Below, piece after piece: positions 17,594-26,033 of a stretch of DNA of 64,000 bases. Source of the stretch: a virus; the IMG/VR virus record IMGVR_UViG_3300025000_000061, positions 1 to 64,000 of that record; one strand, 5' to 3'. The position numbers were made by a program, and so were the translations under genes. The notes below the pieces were generated by a model that saw only the letters and a program-made list of their open reading frames with translations, had not been told where the DNA came from and searched no databases. Position 1 is the first letter of the stretch. Every line of letters begins with the position of its first letter.

Positions 17594-17986
17594 ATGAACA
17601 TTAACAGAGATACAATTGAGAAAATATCTAAAGACAATAATATTCAAACTATATCAGAATTGTTAAAACATATTGACCACGAAGAATTCTTTGAATTAGT
17701 TTATGAAAAAAGCAAAGAACTAGAAAATGGAATATTAAGATTCAGATATAAAGATAGGGAAGAAGTATTGAATAATTATAAAAGAGAATTATATGATATA
17801 ATGATAAGTAAAGGAAGATATTTAGATAAGGAAAAATGTGGTATAAGTGAAGAAGTAAAAGATAATGTAAAATATGTTTGTAATTATATTATTAAATGTG
17901 ATAATCAAAAATATGATTCTCAATTACAAACTATGATTTGTGAATGGGAAGATGCGGAAGATTGTGTACATTGTTTTAAAGTATAA
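17594..17986 (+). CDS. Hypothetical protein with C-terminal Cys motif (130 aa)
   Basis: ATG 17594 after AAAAAGGAG. Helical body. The end (TMICEWEDAEDCVHCFKV) resembles the DCSHCFE region of the broken gene at 25109, so the two share a small Cys domain. Confidence 0.7.
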   Translation: MNINRDTIEKISKDNNIQTISELLKHIDHEEFFELVYEKSKELENGILRFRYKDREEVLNNYKRELYDIMISKGRYLDKEKCGISEEVKDNVKYVCNYIIKCDNQKYDSQLQTMICEWEDAEDCVHCFKV

Positions 17987-18006
17987 TTATTAAGGAGGTT
18001 ATTAAC

Positions 18007-18195
18007 ATGAATAAAAATGATAGAATATTATTAAATGAAGCAACAAGAGAAGCAGGGAAATTAATGATAAATCAAGGTATATCTATAGCAAATATTTTAA
18101 ATGAGTATGAGAAAGTTAAACATTTAATACTTTATGAAGACTTTGTAGAGTTATGTAAGAAAAGAGTTGTTAATTTTTATAAGGATGTGGTGTAA
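18007..18195 (+). CDS. Small helical hypothetical protein (62 aa)
   Basis: AAGGAGG site. All helical. Its stop abuts the next TTG start. Confidence 0.65.
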   Translation: MNKNDRILLNEATREAGKLMINQGISIANILNEYEKVKHLILYEDFVELCKKRVVNFYKDVV

Positions 18196-18393
18196 TTGGA
18201 CAAAAATGAAGCATTAGACATATTGAAAGCATTTGTAATTTGTCATATTCCAAGTAGAAAATTTACTTGCAATGATTGTCCTTTTAATGGAGATTTTATA
18301 AAGGAAAATGGAAAAACTATATTACATTGTACTTATCATAAGAAACTATCAAATGAGAGAGTGGAAGAAGCATTGAAAGTTTTGTCTGAGTGA
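18196..18393 (+). CDS. Cys-containing small protein (65 aa)
   Basis: TTG start after AAGGATG. Contains CNDCPF and later HCTYH, a probable four-ligand metal site. Unknown role. Confidence 0.6.
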   Translation: MDKNEALDILKAFVICHIPSRKFTCNDCPFNGDFIKENGKTILHCTYHKKLSNERVEEALKVLSE

Positions 18394-18426
18394 GATATGA
18401 TTATTATAAGAGGAGGAATTTTTAAT

Positions 18427-18738
18427 ATGGATAAGTTATTTATTAAATGTATTGATAATAGTCAAAATGTTGATAATTTATTAGTATGGAAACTAGTGGA
18501 TTGTGTTAAGAAAAACATATATAGTGAATTATCTATAGGTGAATTATATGAATTATTATTTTGGGATGTAATGTTAACTGAATATATTGTTAAAATTCCT
18601 TATGTACAATTAGTGTTTATAAAATATGGTGATAATGTTGCTACTTTAATGATTGAGTATATAAAACAATCAACAAAAGAGTATAATTTAAAAGGTGAAG
18701 ATAAAGTTATATTTAAAAATATTATTAAAAAATTATAA
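18427..18738 (+). CDS. Hypothetical helical protein (103 aa)
   Basis: ATG 18427 after GAGGAGG. Neutral helical protein. No family. Confidence 0.7.
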   Translation: MDKLFIKCIDNSQNVDNLLVWKLVDCVKKNIYSELSIGELYELLFWDVMLTEYIVKIPYVQLVFIKYGDNVATLMIEYIKQSTKEYNLKGEDKVIFKNIIKKL

Positions 18739-18782
18739 AAATTATTAATAATAAATTGGAGATTTCGATTGGAGGTTTCGTT

Positions 18783-18956
18783 GTGAATACAGATAAATAT
18801 AGTGATATGATTAATAAATTAAAGAAGGAAAAGAAATTAGATTTAACTGAACAGGAATATATTGAATTAAAAATGCATGTTAGTAAGAGTAGAAATTTTC
18901 ATGATGCAGTTAATTTATTTTATTACGAGGATAAAATTAATGTCATTCATAGATAA
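18783..18956 (+). CDS. Small helical hypothetical protein (57 aa)
   Basis: GTG 18783 is seven bases after GGAGG; TTG 18756 lacks a site. Lys-rich helical N-terminus. Confidence 0.6.
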   Translation: MNTDKYSDMINKLKKEKKLDLTEQEYIELKMHVSKSRNFHDAVNLFYYEDKINVIHR

Positions 18957-18999
18957 GATCAAATTTTCATTTTTAATACAATATAAAAGGAGAATATAA

Positions 19000-19212
19000 A
19001 TGGAATATATTGGTGGAGTATTAAATGTATTAGGTTCACTTATAGCTTTAATTAGTAATATTAATTTTAAAAAAGATATTAAAAAACAAACAGAAGCAAT
19101 TTGTGGTGGGAATCCGCATTTAGAAAAAAGTCTTATTAAACAATCTATATTATCAGCTATAGGGTTTTCTATGATAACTATAGGTTTTATATTGCAGTTG
19201 ATATCAAAATAA
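19000..19212 (+). CDS. Small two-pass membrane protein (70 aa)
   Basis: AAAGGAG site. Hydrophobic segments at about 4-20 and 50-67 with a charged loop containing CGG. Unknown. Confidence 0.65.
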   Translation: MEYIGGVLNVLGSLIALISNINFKKDIKKQTEAICGGNPHLEKSLIKQSILSAIGFSMITIGFILQLISK

Positions 19213-19232
19213 AAACATAGGAGGTATATATT

Positions 19233-19451
19233 ATGGAATTAAAAAATTGTTTTTCAAATACAGATGATTCAATATTATTTAAAGCATTTGAGGAGTTTCT
19301 TAAACATGAAGAAACAGGAGATTTGAAAAGTGGTATAATTAAAAATCTTGCATATCAAATAAATCAATTTCAAGCTATTTCTATAGCAATTAATTTTGTA
19401 GAAATGGAATTGCTAAAAGAAATGGCAATGAGATATTATGAACGAGGTTAA
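19233..19451 (+). CDS. Small helical hypothetical protein (72 aa)
   Basis: TAGGAGG site. All-helical, slightly acidic. Last gene before the 19468 promoter. Confidence 0.7.
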   Translation: MELKNCFSNTDDSILFKAFEEFLKHEETGDLKSGIIKNLAYQINQFQAISIAINFVEMELLKEMAMRYYERG

Positions 19452-19467
19452 AACAGGTTTAGATTGC

Positions 19468-19496
19468 TTGACAGAATACAAAAATAATGTTATTAT
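19468..19496 (+). promoter_or_regulatory. Sigma-A type promoter
   Basis: TTGACA (19468-19473), 17-bp spacer, TATTAT (19491-19496), about 33 bases upstream of the 19529 gene. The spacer starts AGAATAC, a partial match to the 15-bp box. Confidence 0.75.
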
Positions 19497-19528
19497 GTTT
19501 GAAATACATATAAGGAGATGAATAAACT

Positions 19529-20008
19529 ATGGATATTAAACCTAATCCCAATAAGCAAATTAAGCAGTTTAAAAAGCTAATCAAATCATTTGAGAAACAA
19601 ATACAACAAATTAAAGTAGAAAACTTTATTAATAAGAAAAATATAATTGAAGAACGTATTAAATTGCATTGTGGATTAACTGGTTCTAAATATACTATAG
19701 ATAAATATTCAGAAGAAAATATGGAATTAAAAATTATAGTAAGAGAAAAACCTATTTACAAAAATGAAGAAACAGGGTTAGATATTTATTTTACTATTGA
19801 AAATGAACATTTGGCAATATCAACAGGAATATGTCAACCTTATAAATATTGGGAGAAAAATCCTGATTGGTTTAAGATTATGAGTATGAATAATACTGAT
19901 GAATGTATATTAGGTAAAGTAAATAAAATACTTGTAAAAGTAGATCATCATATGCAAAGTAGAATTCAACGGACAGAGTATCAAGAATGTAAATTTAAGA
20001 TTGTATAA
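19529..20008 (+). CDS. Hypothetical protein with N-terminal coiled coil (159 aa)
   Basis: First gene after a promoter. Residues 7-45 are a Lys/Gln-rich heptad-like helix; the rest is beta-rich with a few Cys. No known domain. Confidence 0.75.
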   Translation: MDIKPNPNKQIKQFKKLIKSFEKQIQQIKVENFINKKNIIEERIKLHCGLTGSKYTIDKYSEENMELKIIVREKPIYKNEETGLDIYFTIENEHLAISTGICQPYKYWEKNPDWFKIMSMNNTDECILGKVNKILVKVDHHMQSRIQRTEYQECKFKIV

Positions 20009-20032
20009 ATTTTGATTGGATAGGTGAATGAA

Positions 20033-20209
20033 ATGATTAAAGATAATTGTAATAATTGTTTATGTAATAATTGTGCTAAGAGAAAACATGATGGTGCAAA
20101 TGGATATTATTGGCATGGTAAATGTGAAAGATGCAATAAAAATAATTGTAATAAATCGGTGATTGAGTGTGATAGATATTTAAGTGAAGAAAAATATAAA
20201 GAAATGTAA
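20033..20209 (+). CDS. Cys-rich microprotein (58 aa)
   Basis: ATG 20033 after TAGGTGA (GTG 20024 is an alternative). Nine Cys in 58 residues, including CNNC, CNNC, CERC and NCNK, compatible with two zinc or iron-sulfur type sites. Confidence 0.65.
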   Translation: MIKDNCNNCLCNNCAKRKHDGANGYYWHGKCERCNKNNCNKSVIECDRYLSEEKYKEM

Positions 20210-20241
20210 TAATTAATATTAAATATTAGGAGGAATAAATT

Positions 20242-20439
20242 ATGGAGAACAAAAATTACCTAGAAGAAATTATTTATGAATATATTAAAAAACATCAAGA
20301 CCATAATCTTGATAGTTTAGATATAATTAGTCATTTTATGTTACGTGATACATTAATTACACTTAGTAGTTTAGAAGAGAAAAATAGAATTAAACGTGAA
20401 TATGTTTATGGAGTTAATTATAGATATGTTGTTTGTTGA
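20242..20439 (+). CDS. Small helical hypothetical protein (65 aa)
   Basis: TAGGAGG site. Helical with a LRDTLITLSSLEEKNRI stretch resembling a winged-helix fragment; not assignable. Confidence 0.65.
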   Translation: MENKNYLEEIIYEYIKKHQDHNLDSLDIISHFMLRDTLITLSSLEEKNRIKREYVYGVNYRYVVC

Positions 20440-20466
20440 AATAATTTATAAATGAAAAGGAGAATA

Positions 20467-20688
20467 ATGATGAATAAAAATAAAATATATGTTGTAACAA
20501 TGTATAGAAATGGAACTAGAGACAAACATTCTTATGTACTTGGAGCATATACAAAGAAAGCATTGGCATTGTCAGAAGCAGATAAAGAAGAAAATGATAG
20601 AGGTGGTAAATATTTATCTGAAATATTAGAATATAATCATAATGAAACCAATAGTCAACCAAAAGAAATTAGAGGATTGTTTAGATAA
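20467..20688 (+). CDS. Small hypothetical protein (73 aa)
   Basis: ATG 20467 (or 20470) after AAAAGGAG. A beta strand KIYVVTMYRNG is followed by a helix with alternating Ala/Glu, as in small phage proteins of ferredoxin-like fold. Confidence 0.65.
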   Translation: MMNKNKIYVVTMYRNGTRDKHSYVLGAYTKKALALSEADKEENDRGGKYLSEILEYNHNETNSQPKEIRGLFR

Positions 20689-20736
20689 TTAACATCATAT
20701 AAACCTTTGTTCAAATTTTAAGGAGGAATTTTTAAC

Positions 20737-20940
20737 ATGCCAGATAAAAATTATCGTGATATGAGTAAACCATGTGCATTTGTTACTGGTGAAGAAATGA
20801 TGGATTTAGTTGATTATCACCATGCTTTTAGTAGAAGTCATAGTTTTATGTTAATTACTTATAAATTATGGAATGAATTAATGAAGAATGAAGATAATAA
20901 GAAATTGGTTAAATCATTGCAAAGTAAAGGAGATAATTAA
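20737..20940 (+). CDS. Small hypothetical protein (67 aa)
   Basis: AAGGAGG site. Helical, His/Ser rich middle (DYHHAFSRSHSFM). Unknown. Confidence 0.65.
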   Translation: MPDKNYRDMSKPCAFVTGEEMMDLVDYHHAFSRSHSFMLITYKLWNELMKNEDNKKLVKSLQSKGDN

Positions 20941-20941
20941 T

Positions 20942-21121
20942 ATGCATACAGAAAAAGAATTATTAAAACTAGCAGGTAAACTTGCTATGGCATGTGAACA
21001 AATTTTATTAAGTAATTCAAAAACATTAAGTGATAATATTAAATTAATGGAAATTGCTTTAAATAGTTATAATAATGCTATCATTGAAAATTTAATGGAA
21101 AATGAATTAAATAATAAATAA
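20942..21121 (+). CDS. Small helical hypothetical protein (59 aa)
   Basis: ATG 20942 with AAAGGAG inside the end of the previous gene. All helical. Its 3' end runs into a period-7 repeat. Confidence 0.65.
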   Translation: MHTEKELLKLAGKLAMACEQILLSNSKTLSDNIKLMEIALNSYNNAIIENLMENELNNK

Positions 21122-21136
21122 TAAATAATAAATAAT
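21109..21136 (+). repeat. Period-7 tandem repeat (AAATAAT x4)
   Basis: Four exact copies of AAATAAT spanning the stop codon of the preceding gene and the leader of the next. Likely slippage-prone spacer. Confidence 0.7.
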
Positions 21137-21152
21137 AAAAGGAGAATATCAA

Positions 21153-21410
21153 ATGCCAAAAATTAAATGTATCGGTTGTGGAAAATCTAAAATAATTCCA
21201 TCACAGAATATAGATTTACAAATAGTATTAGACAATGGATTTAACTTTGTTTGGAATGTATCAGATGGATTAGTTAGTGAGATACTATGTGGTGAATGTG
21301 CTGAGAAGGTTAGAGAACACGTTCATGCAATTGAGGATATTATAGGAATTGAAATTGGGTTATTACATTTAGGTGATTATAGTAAGTATAAGTTAGATAA
21401 ATCTGATTGA
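21153..21410 (+). CDS. Zinc-binding hypothetical protein (85 aa)
   Basis: CIGCGKSK at the start and CGECAEK near residue 47 give a four-Cys site split by a beta-rich insert. Unknown function. Confidence 0.7.
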   Translation: MPKIKCIGCGKSKIIPSQNIDLQIVLDNGFNFVWNVSDGLVSEILCGECAEKVREHVHAIEDIIGIEIGLLHLGDYSKYKLDKSD

Positions 21411-21413
21411 ATA

Positions 21414-21428
21414 AGAATACTAAAATAA
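21414..21428 (+). repeat. Copy of the 15-bp box
   Basis: AGAATACTAAAATAA, identical to the 3558 copy; overlaps a TAAAAT -10-like sequence about 50 bases before the 3D-domain gene. No good -35 seen. Confidence 0.45.
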
Positions 21429-21475
21429 TAAATAGTATGTAAGCACATGTAAATAAAATCAGAAAGGAATTGATA

Positions 21476-21916
21476 ATGAAAAATATAATTGTAGCAACAT
21501 TTACTTTACTTTTTGTATTTACGTTTTCTACAGAGTTGTCTTATAGTCAAATCAGCACACAATTAATTAATAAACCAATAGAATCAGTTAGTATTCATAA
21601 TCCTCCTGTTATACCTTTGAAAATAGAAAAAGAAAATTACATAATCATGAGAGCATCGGCATATACAAAAAGTGTTGAAGAAGGGACAAGCAGAGGAATT
21701 ACTAGATGTGGGACAAAAGTAAACAGAGGTACAGTCTCAGTAGATCCTAGAATAATACCACTAAAAACTAAGTTATATATAGAAGGATATGGGGAAGCTA
21801 CTGCATTGGACACTGGTGGAGCAATTAAAGGTAATAGAATTGATCTATATATGGAAACAAAGAAAGAAGCATTAGAATGGGGATTAAAGGAAGTTAAGGT
21901 TTTTATTTTAGAATGA
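21476..21916 (+). CDS. Secreted 3D-domain protein (146 aa)
   Basis: Probable cell-wall-acting protein. ATG 21476 follows GAAAGGAA at good spacing. Residues 1-20 form a signal peptide (KN then a hydrophobic stretch). Residues about 60-146 are a 3D domain, the MltA/YabE/YocH-like fold named for three Asp: the order SAYT, RCGTKVNRG, SVDPRIIPLKTKLYI, GYGEATALDTGGAIKGNRID and WGLKEVKVFIL fits well. Family members are peptidoglycan lytic enzymes or resuscitation-type factors. Nothing in front of the domain (no LysM or SH3), so it would be a minimal secreted enzyme. Confidence 0.8.
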   Translation: MKNIIVATFTLLFVFTFSTELSYSQISTQLINKPIESVSIHNPPVIPLKIEKENYIIMRASAYTKSVEEGTSRGITRCGTKVNRGTVSVDPRIIPLKTKLYIEGYGEATALDTGGAIKGNRIDLYMETKKEALEWGLKEVKVFILE

Positions 21917-21956
21917 TAGTATTAATAATAGAATTAATAGAATAATAAAATAAATG

Positions 21957-21985
21957 TTGACATTATATTTGATATAGACTATTAT
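21957..21985 (+). promoter_or_regulatory. Sigma-A type promoter of uvsE
   Basis: TTGACA (21957-21962), 17-bp spacer, TATTAT (21980-21985), 35 bases before the uvsE start. No LexA-type box seen around it. Confidence 0.75.
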
Positions 21986-22020
21986 ATATTTATAGTATAA
22001 TAAATCGGAGGTAATTTTAT

Positions 22021-22911
22021 ATGATTCGTAACATTGGATTTGCTTGTATGTCTTTAAAATGTAATACTAAATACAAAACATTTAGACTTGCTAATTTTAG
22101 TGAGCATAAATTATATCAAACTGTAATGCACAATATAAAAGAGACTGAGAGAACCATTAGACAGTGTTCTATAGATGGTATTAAAATTTTTAGATTAAGT
22201 TCTGACATTGTACCATTTGCTACTCATGAGGTAGTAAAAGGTATTGATTTTATGTCTTGGATTAGAAATGATTTAAAGAATATAGGTAAACTATGTAAAG
22301 ATAATGAAATACGTTTTAGTATGCACCCTTCACAAATAGTTAATATAAATTCACCAAGTAAAGATGTTGTTAAGGCTTCGATAAAGGATTTAATATATCA
22401 TTATAATATATTGAATTCTATGAGATTGGAAATGGATGATGATTTTAATATAATCATTCATGTAGGTGGTGTATATGGTGACAAAGTTGAAGCAATGAAG
22501 AGATTTATTAAAGTATTTAATAAATTACCAGAGCAGTTACGAAATCATATTGTGCTAGAGAATGATGATAAAAGTTATAATATTAATGATGTTATGGAAA
22601 TACATAATCATACTGGAGTGAAGATTGTGCTTGATCTACATCATCATATATGCTGTAACGATGGTTTAGTATTAAATTTAAAATCTATATTTAACACTTG
22701 GAACGGTAAATGTCCAAAGATACATATAAGTTCTCCTAAGTCGGACAAAGAGTTTAGGAGTCATGCAGAGATGATTGATTTTGATTATTGTAAGGAGTTT
22801 TTGAAACGGTCAGAAGGTTATGAGTTTGACGTTATGTTGGAGTGTAAGAATAAAGATTTAGCAGTTGATAAATTTAAAAAAGATTTAATGGAATACAAAA
22901 ATAATAGTTGA
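22021..22911 (+). CDS. uvsE: UV-damage endonuclease UvsE/UVDE-like (296 aa)
   Basis: Predicted TIM-barrel endonuclease that nicks DNA 5' of UV photoproducts, starting alternative excision repair. Full family length. Motifs in order: RLSSD (about 58-62), HPSQ (102-105), YHYNIL (126-131), HVGG-YGDK (147-155), RF, LENDDKSY (179-186) and LDLHHH (204-209). The His and Glu in these motifs are the expected metal ligands. It has its own promoter, and its stop overlaps the -35 of the next one. Element-borne UV repair suits a temperate phage or large plasmid. Confidence 0.88.
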   Translation: MIRNIGFACMSLKCNTKYKTFRLANFSEHKLYQTVMHNIKETERTIRQCSIDGIKIFRLSSDIVPFATHEVVKGIDFMSWIRNDLKNIGKLCKDNEIRFSMHPSQIVNINSPSKDVVKASIKDLIYHYNILNSMRLEMDDDFNIIIHVGGVYGDKVEAMKRFIKVFNKLPEQLRNHIVLENDDKSYNINDVMEIHNHTGVKIVLDLHHHICCNDGLVLNLKSIFNTWNGKCPKIHISSPKSDKEFRSHAEMIDFDYCKEFLKRSEGYEFDVMLECKNKDLAVDKFKKDLMEYKNNS

Positions 22912-22936
22912 CAGGTGAAAATATATAGTATAGAAT
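22908..22936 (+). promoter_or_regulatory. Sigma-A promoter overlapping the uvsE stop
   Basis: TTGACA (22908-22913) includes the uvsE TGA; 17-bp spacer; TAGAAT (22931-22936). Probably drives the 23007 gene. Confidence 0.65.
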
Positions 22937-23006
22937 AGTTATTAGTTAAATAAATTCCTGAATGGTTAATAGTAAGTTAAATATAAAATATAGGAGATAA
23001 TAATTA

Positions 23007-23333
23007 ATGTATAATAGGATTTTGAGTATTGCAGATATTGATTGGTGTATTAGAAGAATTGAATTTAAAGAAGATACATTGGTATGTCACAAAAAATTTG
23101 GTGTTGGAATAGTATTACATAAAGATTATGAGATTATGAATAATCCAAATGTATTTGCTGAAAATTATTGGTATGTATGTTTTGATAAATCTACAGATGG
23201 GAAAGTAATAAGAAGTATAAGAGCAGATCAATTAAAAAGTATTAAGAATAAAGAAGAAGCAAAATATTATGATTGGAATAAACATAATGATAAATTGATT
23301 AATGCTTATAGAAAAGGAGAATATTATAATTAA
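23007..23333 (+). CDS. Hypothetical protein, possible Tudor/CarD-like fold (108 aa)
   Basis: Residues 28-75 (LVCHKKFGVGIV, then WYVCFD and IRADQL) follow the V-H-FG-G-V / V-FD pattern of small Tudor/CarD-like barrels found on helicases and RNA-polymerase-binding proteins. The assignment is tentative. Convergent with the signal peptidase gene. Confidence 0.65.
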   Translation: MYNRILSIADIDWCIRRIEFKEDTLVCHKKFGVGIVLHKDYEIMNNPNVFAENYWYVCFDKSTDGKVIRSIRADQLKSIKNKEEAKYYDWNKHNDKLINAYRKGEYYN

Positions 23334-23342
23334 AAATAAAAT

Positions 23343-23368
23343 AAGGAATGATTTCCACATCATTCCTT
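23343..23368 (-). terminator. Hairpin terminator of the signal peptidase gene
   Basis: AAGGAATGA (23343-23351) and TCATTCCTT (23360-23368). On the minus strand the stem is followed by a T-rich tract. The gene's TGA lies within the stem. It may also stop + strand reading from 23007. Confidence 0.7.
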
Positions 23369-23875
23369 AGACAAAATTTTTATATCTTTGATAGGATAGT
23401 AAATAAATTCTGCTTTGCCTATTATATCATATATAGGAACTGTTCCCCAATACCTACTATCGTAACTATTGTTTCTATTATCACCCATTAAGAAATAATT
23501 ATTATCAGGTATCTTATAAGGTGAAAAATTGTTAATAGGTGGTGCAGATATATATGATTCTCTCAATGGTTCATTGTTAATATAAACTATACCATTATTA
23601 ACACTTATAGTTTCATTAGGTAAACCGATAACTCTTTTCACAAAAGGTTTATTGTCAGATTCTATTGGAGGATTAAATACAACAACGTCACCTCTATTAA
23701 TATCTGTGAATTTATAAGTGAATTTACTTGTTATAATACGATCACTAATATTTAATGTTGGAATCATAGAACCACTTGGAATGTAATAAGCTTCAGCAAT
23801 ATAGGTTCTAAATACAAAGAAAAATACGAGAGTTATTAATAAGGTTTTAGCATATTCTAAGATTGTTTTCTTCAT
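23360..23875 (-). CDS. lepB: Type I signal peptidase (171 aa)
   Basis: Serine-lysine membrane protease that removes signal peptides. Residues 9-28 form the single N-terminal membrane anchor typical of Gram-positive SipS-type enzymes. Box B has PSGSMIPTL with nucleophile Ser36; box D has FVKRVIGLP with general base Lys80; box E has GDNRNNSYDSRYWG near residue 131. Full family length. Strong site AAGGAGGT. Only intact gene on the minus strand, with its own promoter, so acquired or regulated separately. Signal peptidase I is known to trim AgrD-type leaders in staphylococci, a possible link with the agr genes at 42-45 kb. Confidence 0.92.
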   Translation of the reverse strand: MKKTILEYAKTLLITLVFFFVFRTYIAEAYYIPSGSMIPTLNISDRIITSKFTYKFTDINRGDVVVFNPPIESDNKPFVKRVIGLPNETISVNNGIVYINNEPLRESYISAPPINNFSPYKIPDNNYFLMGDNRNNSYDSRYWGTVPIYDIIGKAEFIYYPIKDIKILSKE

Positions 23876-23906
23876 GTTTTAACCTCCTTGATTATTGATA
23901 GATTTA

Positions 23907-23935
23907 ATTATATCATAATTAAATATAGTGAGCAA
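23907..23935 (-). promoter_or_regulatory. Sigma-A promoter of the signal peptidase gene
   Basis: On the minus strand: TTGCTC (23930-23935), 17-bp spacer, TATAAT (23907-23912). Divergent from the 23972 promoter. Confidence 0.75.
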
Positions 23936-23971
23936 GAAATAGCAAGTAAACAAACTGTAAAGTTAAATACC

Positions 23972-24000
23972 TTGACACTAACAAAGTATTGATATATAAA
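23972..24000 (+). promoter_or_regulatory. Sigma-A type promoter
   Basis: TTGACA (23972-23977), 17-bp spacer, TATAAA (23995-24000). Starts the + strand unit at 24066. Confidence 0.75.
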
Positions 24001-24065
24001 GGTTTTAAAAAGTGTAAATCATTACAAAAGAATGGTTTTATGATGAAATTAAAAAGGAGTGTATT

Positions 24066-24278
24066 ATGAGTAAGCATTATGAATTTATACATAAAAAAGT
24101 AATAGATATTTGTAATTGTATTTTTGGTAATATAAAAACAAAAACAGATGCAAAAGAAACTATATTACTAATGATTGCTACATCTTGTAAATTATATGAA
24201 AGTGACAATAACTTCAGAAATAAAATTAATGAAACTGAAAGATATATAAAATTAAAAATGAAATTGGAAAAATTATAA
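24066..24278 (+). CDS. Small helical hypothetical protein (70 aa)
   Basis: First gene after the divergent promoter pair; AAAGGAG site. Basic, helical. Unknown. Confidence 0.7.
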   Translation: MSKHYEFIHKKVIDICNCIFGNIKTKTDAKETILLMIATSCKLYESDNNFRNKINETERYIKLKMKLEKL

Positions 24279-24300
24279 TAATAAAAAGGAGAATATAAAA

Positions 24301-24546
24301 ATGTTTACTTGTTATAATGAAGATACTCATAATTGTGACGGTAGATGTCAAGGTGCATCAGATTGTCCTTTAGCACATGATATAAATATAAGTAAAAGAG
24401 TAATGAAATTATATATTAAACAAGCAATCGAACGGAAGAAAGAATGGGATAAATTTACTGAAGAATTACATCAAGATGAAGAATTTATAAAAGAAATTAA
24501 AAGTATTTTAGATAAATTTAATTATGGAAGGAGAGCAAATAAATAA
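24301..24546 (+). CDS. Cys-rich N-terminus protein (81 aa)
   Basis: The first 25 residues contain four Cys and two His (CYNEDTHNCDGRCQGASDC); a charged helix follows. Probable small metal-binding head with helical tail. Overlaps the next start by one base. Confidence 0.7.
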   Translation: MFTCYNEDTHNCDGRCQGASDCPLAHDINISKRVMKLYIKQAIERKKEWDKFTEELHQDEEFIKEIKSILDKFNYGRRANK

Positions 24547-24755
24547 TGAATAAAATTGATCGTTTAATTTATGAATCAGAAAAAGGTCAATCAATCCATA
24601 ATTTTGCAGAAGAACTTTGTGAAGAATATAAATTAAACAACATAGAATTTTATGGTATATTCAATGATATTAAATTAGTAGTAAATCAATATGAAAATCC
24701 TATGTCTTTGTATTGGCAGTATATGTATAAAAGAGAATTAGAAAGGAGTAGATAA
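24546..24755 (+). CDS. Small helical hypothetical protein (69 aa)
   Basis: TAATG overlap with the previous stop and GGAGAG upstream. Acidic, helical. Confidence 0.7.
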   Translation: MNKIDRLIYESEKGQSIHNFAEELCEEYKLNNIEFYGIFNDIKLVVNQYENPMSLYWQYMYKRELERSR

Positions 24756-24757
24756 TT

Positions 24758-25090
24758 ATGAAATACCCAAACTATATTAAAATCTACTTTGATAATGAAG
24801 AATGGTGTGAAAAATTAAACACAAAGAAGAAAGAATATTTTTCAGAGGATTTAGCATTAAGTTGTACAAAAGGTAAAGAAAATGAATTAGTTGTTTTTGA
24901 AAGTGAAACTTATTCTATAGAAGATTTAAAAAACGATGGGTTGAAATATGAAAAGATAACTGAAAAAGAATACAAAGAATTTATAAGGCAAAAACTTAAA
25001 CAGCAATTTAAAGAAGAAATAGAGAGATTGTATAAAAGAATAGAGGAAACTAAAAGAGAAGAAGAATTGATTTTAAGTAAGTATTGTTAA
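24758..25090 (+). CDS. Hypothetical protein with C-terminal coiled coil (110 aa)
   Basis: AAAGGAG within the previous gene. Residues 65-105 are a charged Lys/Glu heptad helix. Unknown. Confidence 0.7.
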   Translation: MKYPNYIKIYFDNEEWCEKLNTKKKEYFSEDLALSCTKGKENELVVFESETYSIEDLKNDGLKYEKITEKEYKEFIRQKLKQQFKEEIERLYKRIEETKREEELILSKYC

Positions 25091-25108
25091 TAGGGGGAGA
25101 ATTAATTT

Positions 25109-25424
25109 ATGAAATATATTTGTAAAAGCATTGAAAAATGTCCTTGTCAAAATTATGATACTGAATTACGAACAATGACTTGTGATAGTGAATTTAAAGA
25201 AGATTGTTCACATTGTTTTGAAGCAGAAAAGAATGAAGAATCATCTTTAAGATGTCCAGTATGTAAATATAAATATCAATCGTGAAGATTTAATAGAAAT
25301 TATGAGTGATAACAATTTTTATATTTCTAATCCAGAAATAAAAGAATATCCTTGGCTTAGTGATAAAGTAAGAATAGTACTATTTGGCTGTCCGAAGTGT
25401 CATAGTATATGGTTTGTAGATTGA
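25109..25424 (+). pseudogene. Frameshifted double Cys-motif protein
   Basis: ATG 25109 after GGGGGAG reads through CPC, DCSHCFE and CPVCKYKYQS to TGA 25283. The neighbouring frame resumes INREDLIEIM and ends FGCPKCHSIWFVD at 25424. Two bases lost from an AT repeat, or one gained, explains the break. Intact it would be about 104 aa with two Cys pairs forming a zinc ribbon. Confidence 0.6.
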
Positions 25425-25456
25425 AATAAATATAATTAGAAAGGAGAAAATAAATT

Positions 25457-25624
25457 ATGCGTATAACTATTGACAAAAAATTATATTTCAAACCAGTTAA
25501 TCTACCAATTAAATTCAATAAAAAGTTATCTTGTGTAAATTGTATATTATCAAAAACATGGCCTTGGGTTTTGACATTTGGATTGTTTTATGGATTGGCT
25601 GTTTTAGGGTTAAGGTGTTTTTAA
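25457..25624 (+). CDS. Small membrane protein (55 aa)
   Basis: AAAGGAG site. A basic N-terminus with CVNC precedes a hydrophobic C-terminal segment (WPWVLTFGLFYGLAVLGL). Unknown. Confidence 0.6.
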   Translation: MRITIDKKLYFKPVNLPIKFNKKLSCVNCILSKTWPWVLTFGLFYGLAVLGLRCF

Positions 25625-25649
25625 ATTATATATAAAAGGAGATATAAAT

Positions 25650-26027
25650 ATGAAAATAGAATTTGAAATTCCTGATTTAAAATTTAATGTTGAAGATATT
25701 GTAGAAATTAAGAATACTGAAAATGATAAATCAATATTTGTGAGAGTTGAATCTTATGAAATATCAGGTAATTGGATACATAGTGATAAGCATACGACAG
25801 TAAGAGAAAATAAACATTGTTTTTATAATACAACGGTACAGTTAAATAGTTATTACAATACTAGTGATATAGAATTAATAAGACCTGGGAAAATTATATG
25901 TTTTAGTATAGAAAGATTAGAAAAATTCAAAAAGGTAAATTGGGATTTGCAAGTTACAACACCTGATACAATAGAAAATATAGATCGAAGAGAAAAAGAA
26001 TGGTTAAAGAGCAAATTAGAAATTTAG
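25650..26027 (+). CDS. Hypothetical beta-rich protein (125 aa)
   Basis: AAAGGAG site. Regular beta-strand pattern through residue 95, then helix. Followed by a strong hairpin. Confidence 0.7.
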   Translation: MKIEFEIPDLKFNVEDIVEIKNTENDKSIFVRVESYEISGNWIHSDKHTTVRENKHCFYNTTVQLNSYYNTSDIELIRPGKIICFSIERLEKFKKVNWDLQVTTPDTIENIDRREKEWLKSKLEI

Positions 26028-26033
26028 ATAGTC

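Noticed and set aside
21109-21136. Period-7 AAATAAT repeat as an iteron origin
   Set aside because: Only four short AT-only units lying between two small genes; composition alone can explain them.
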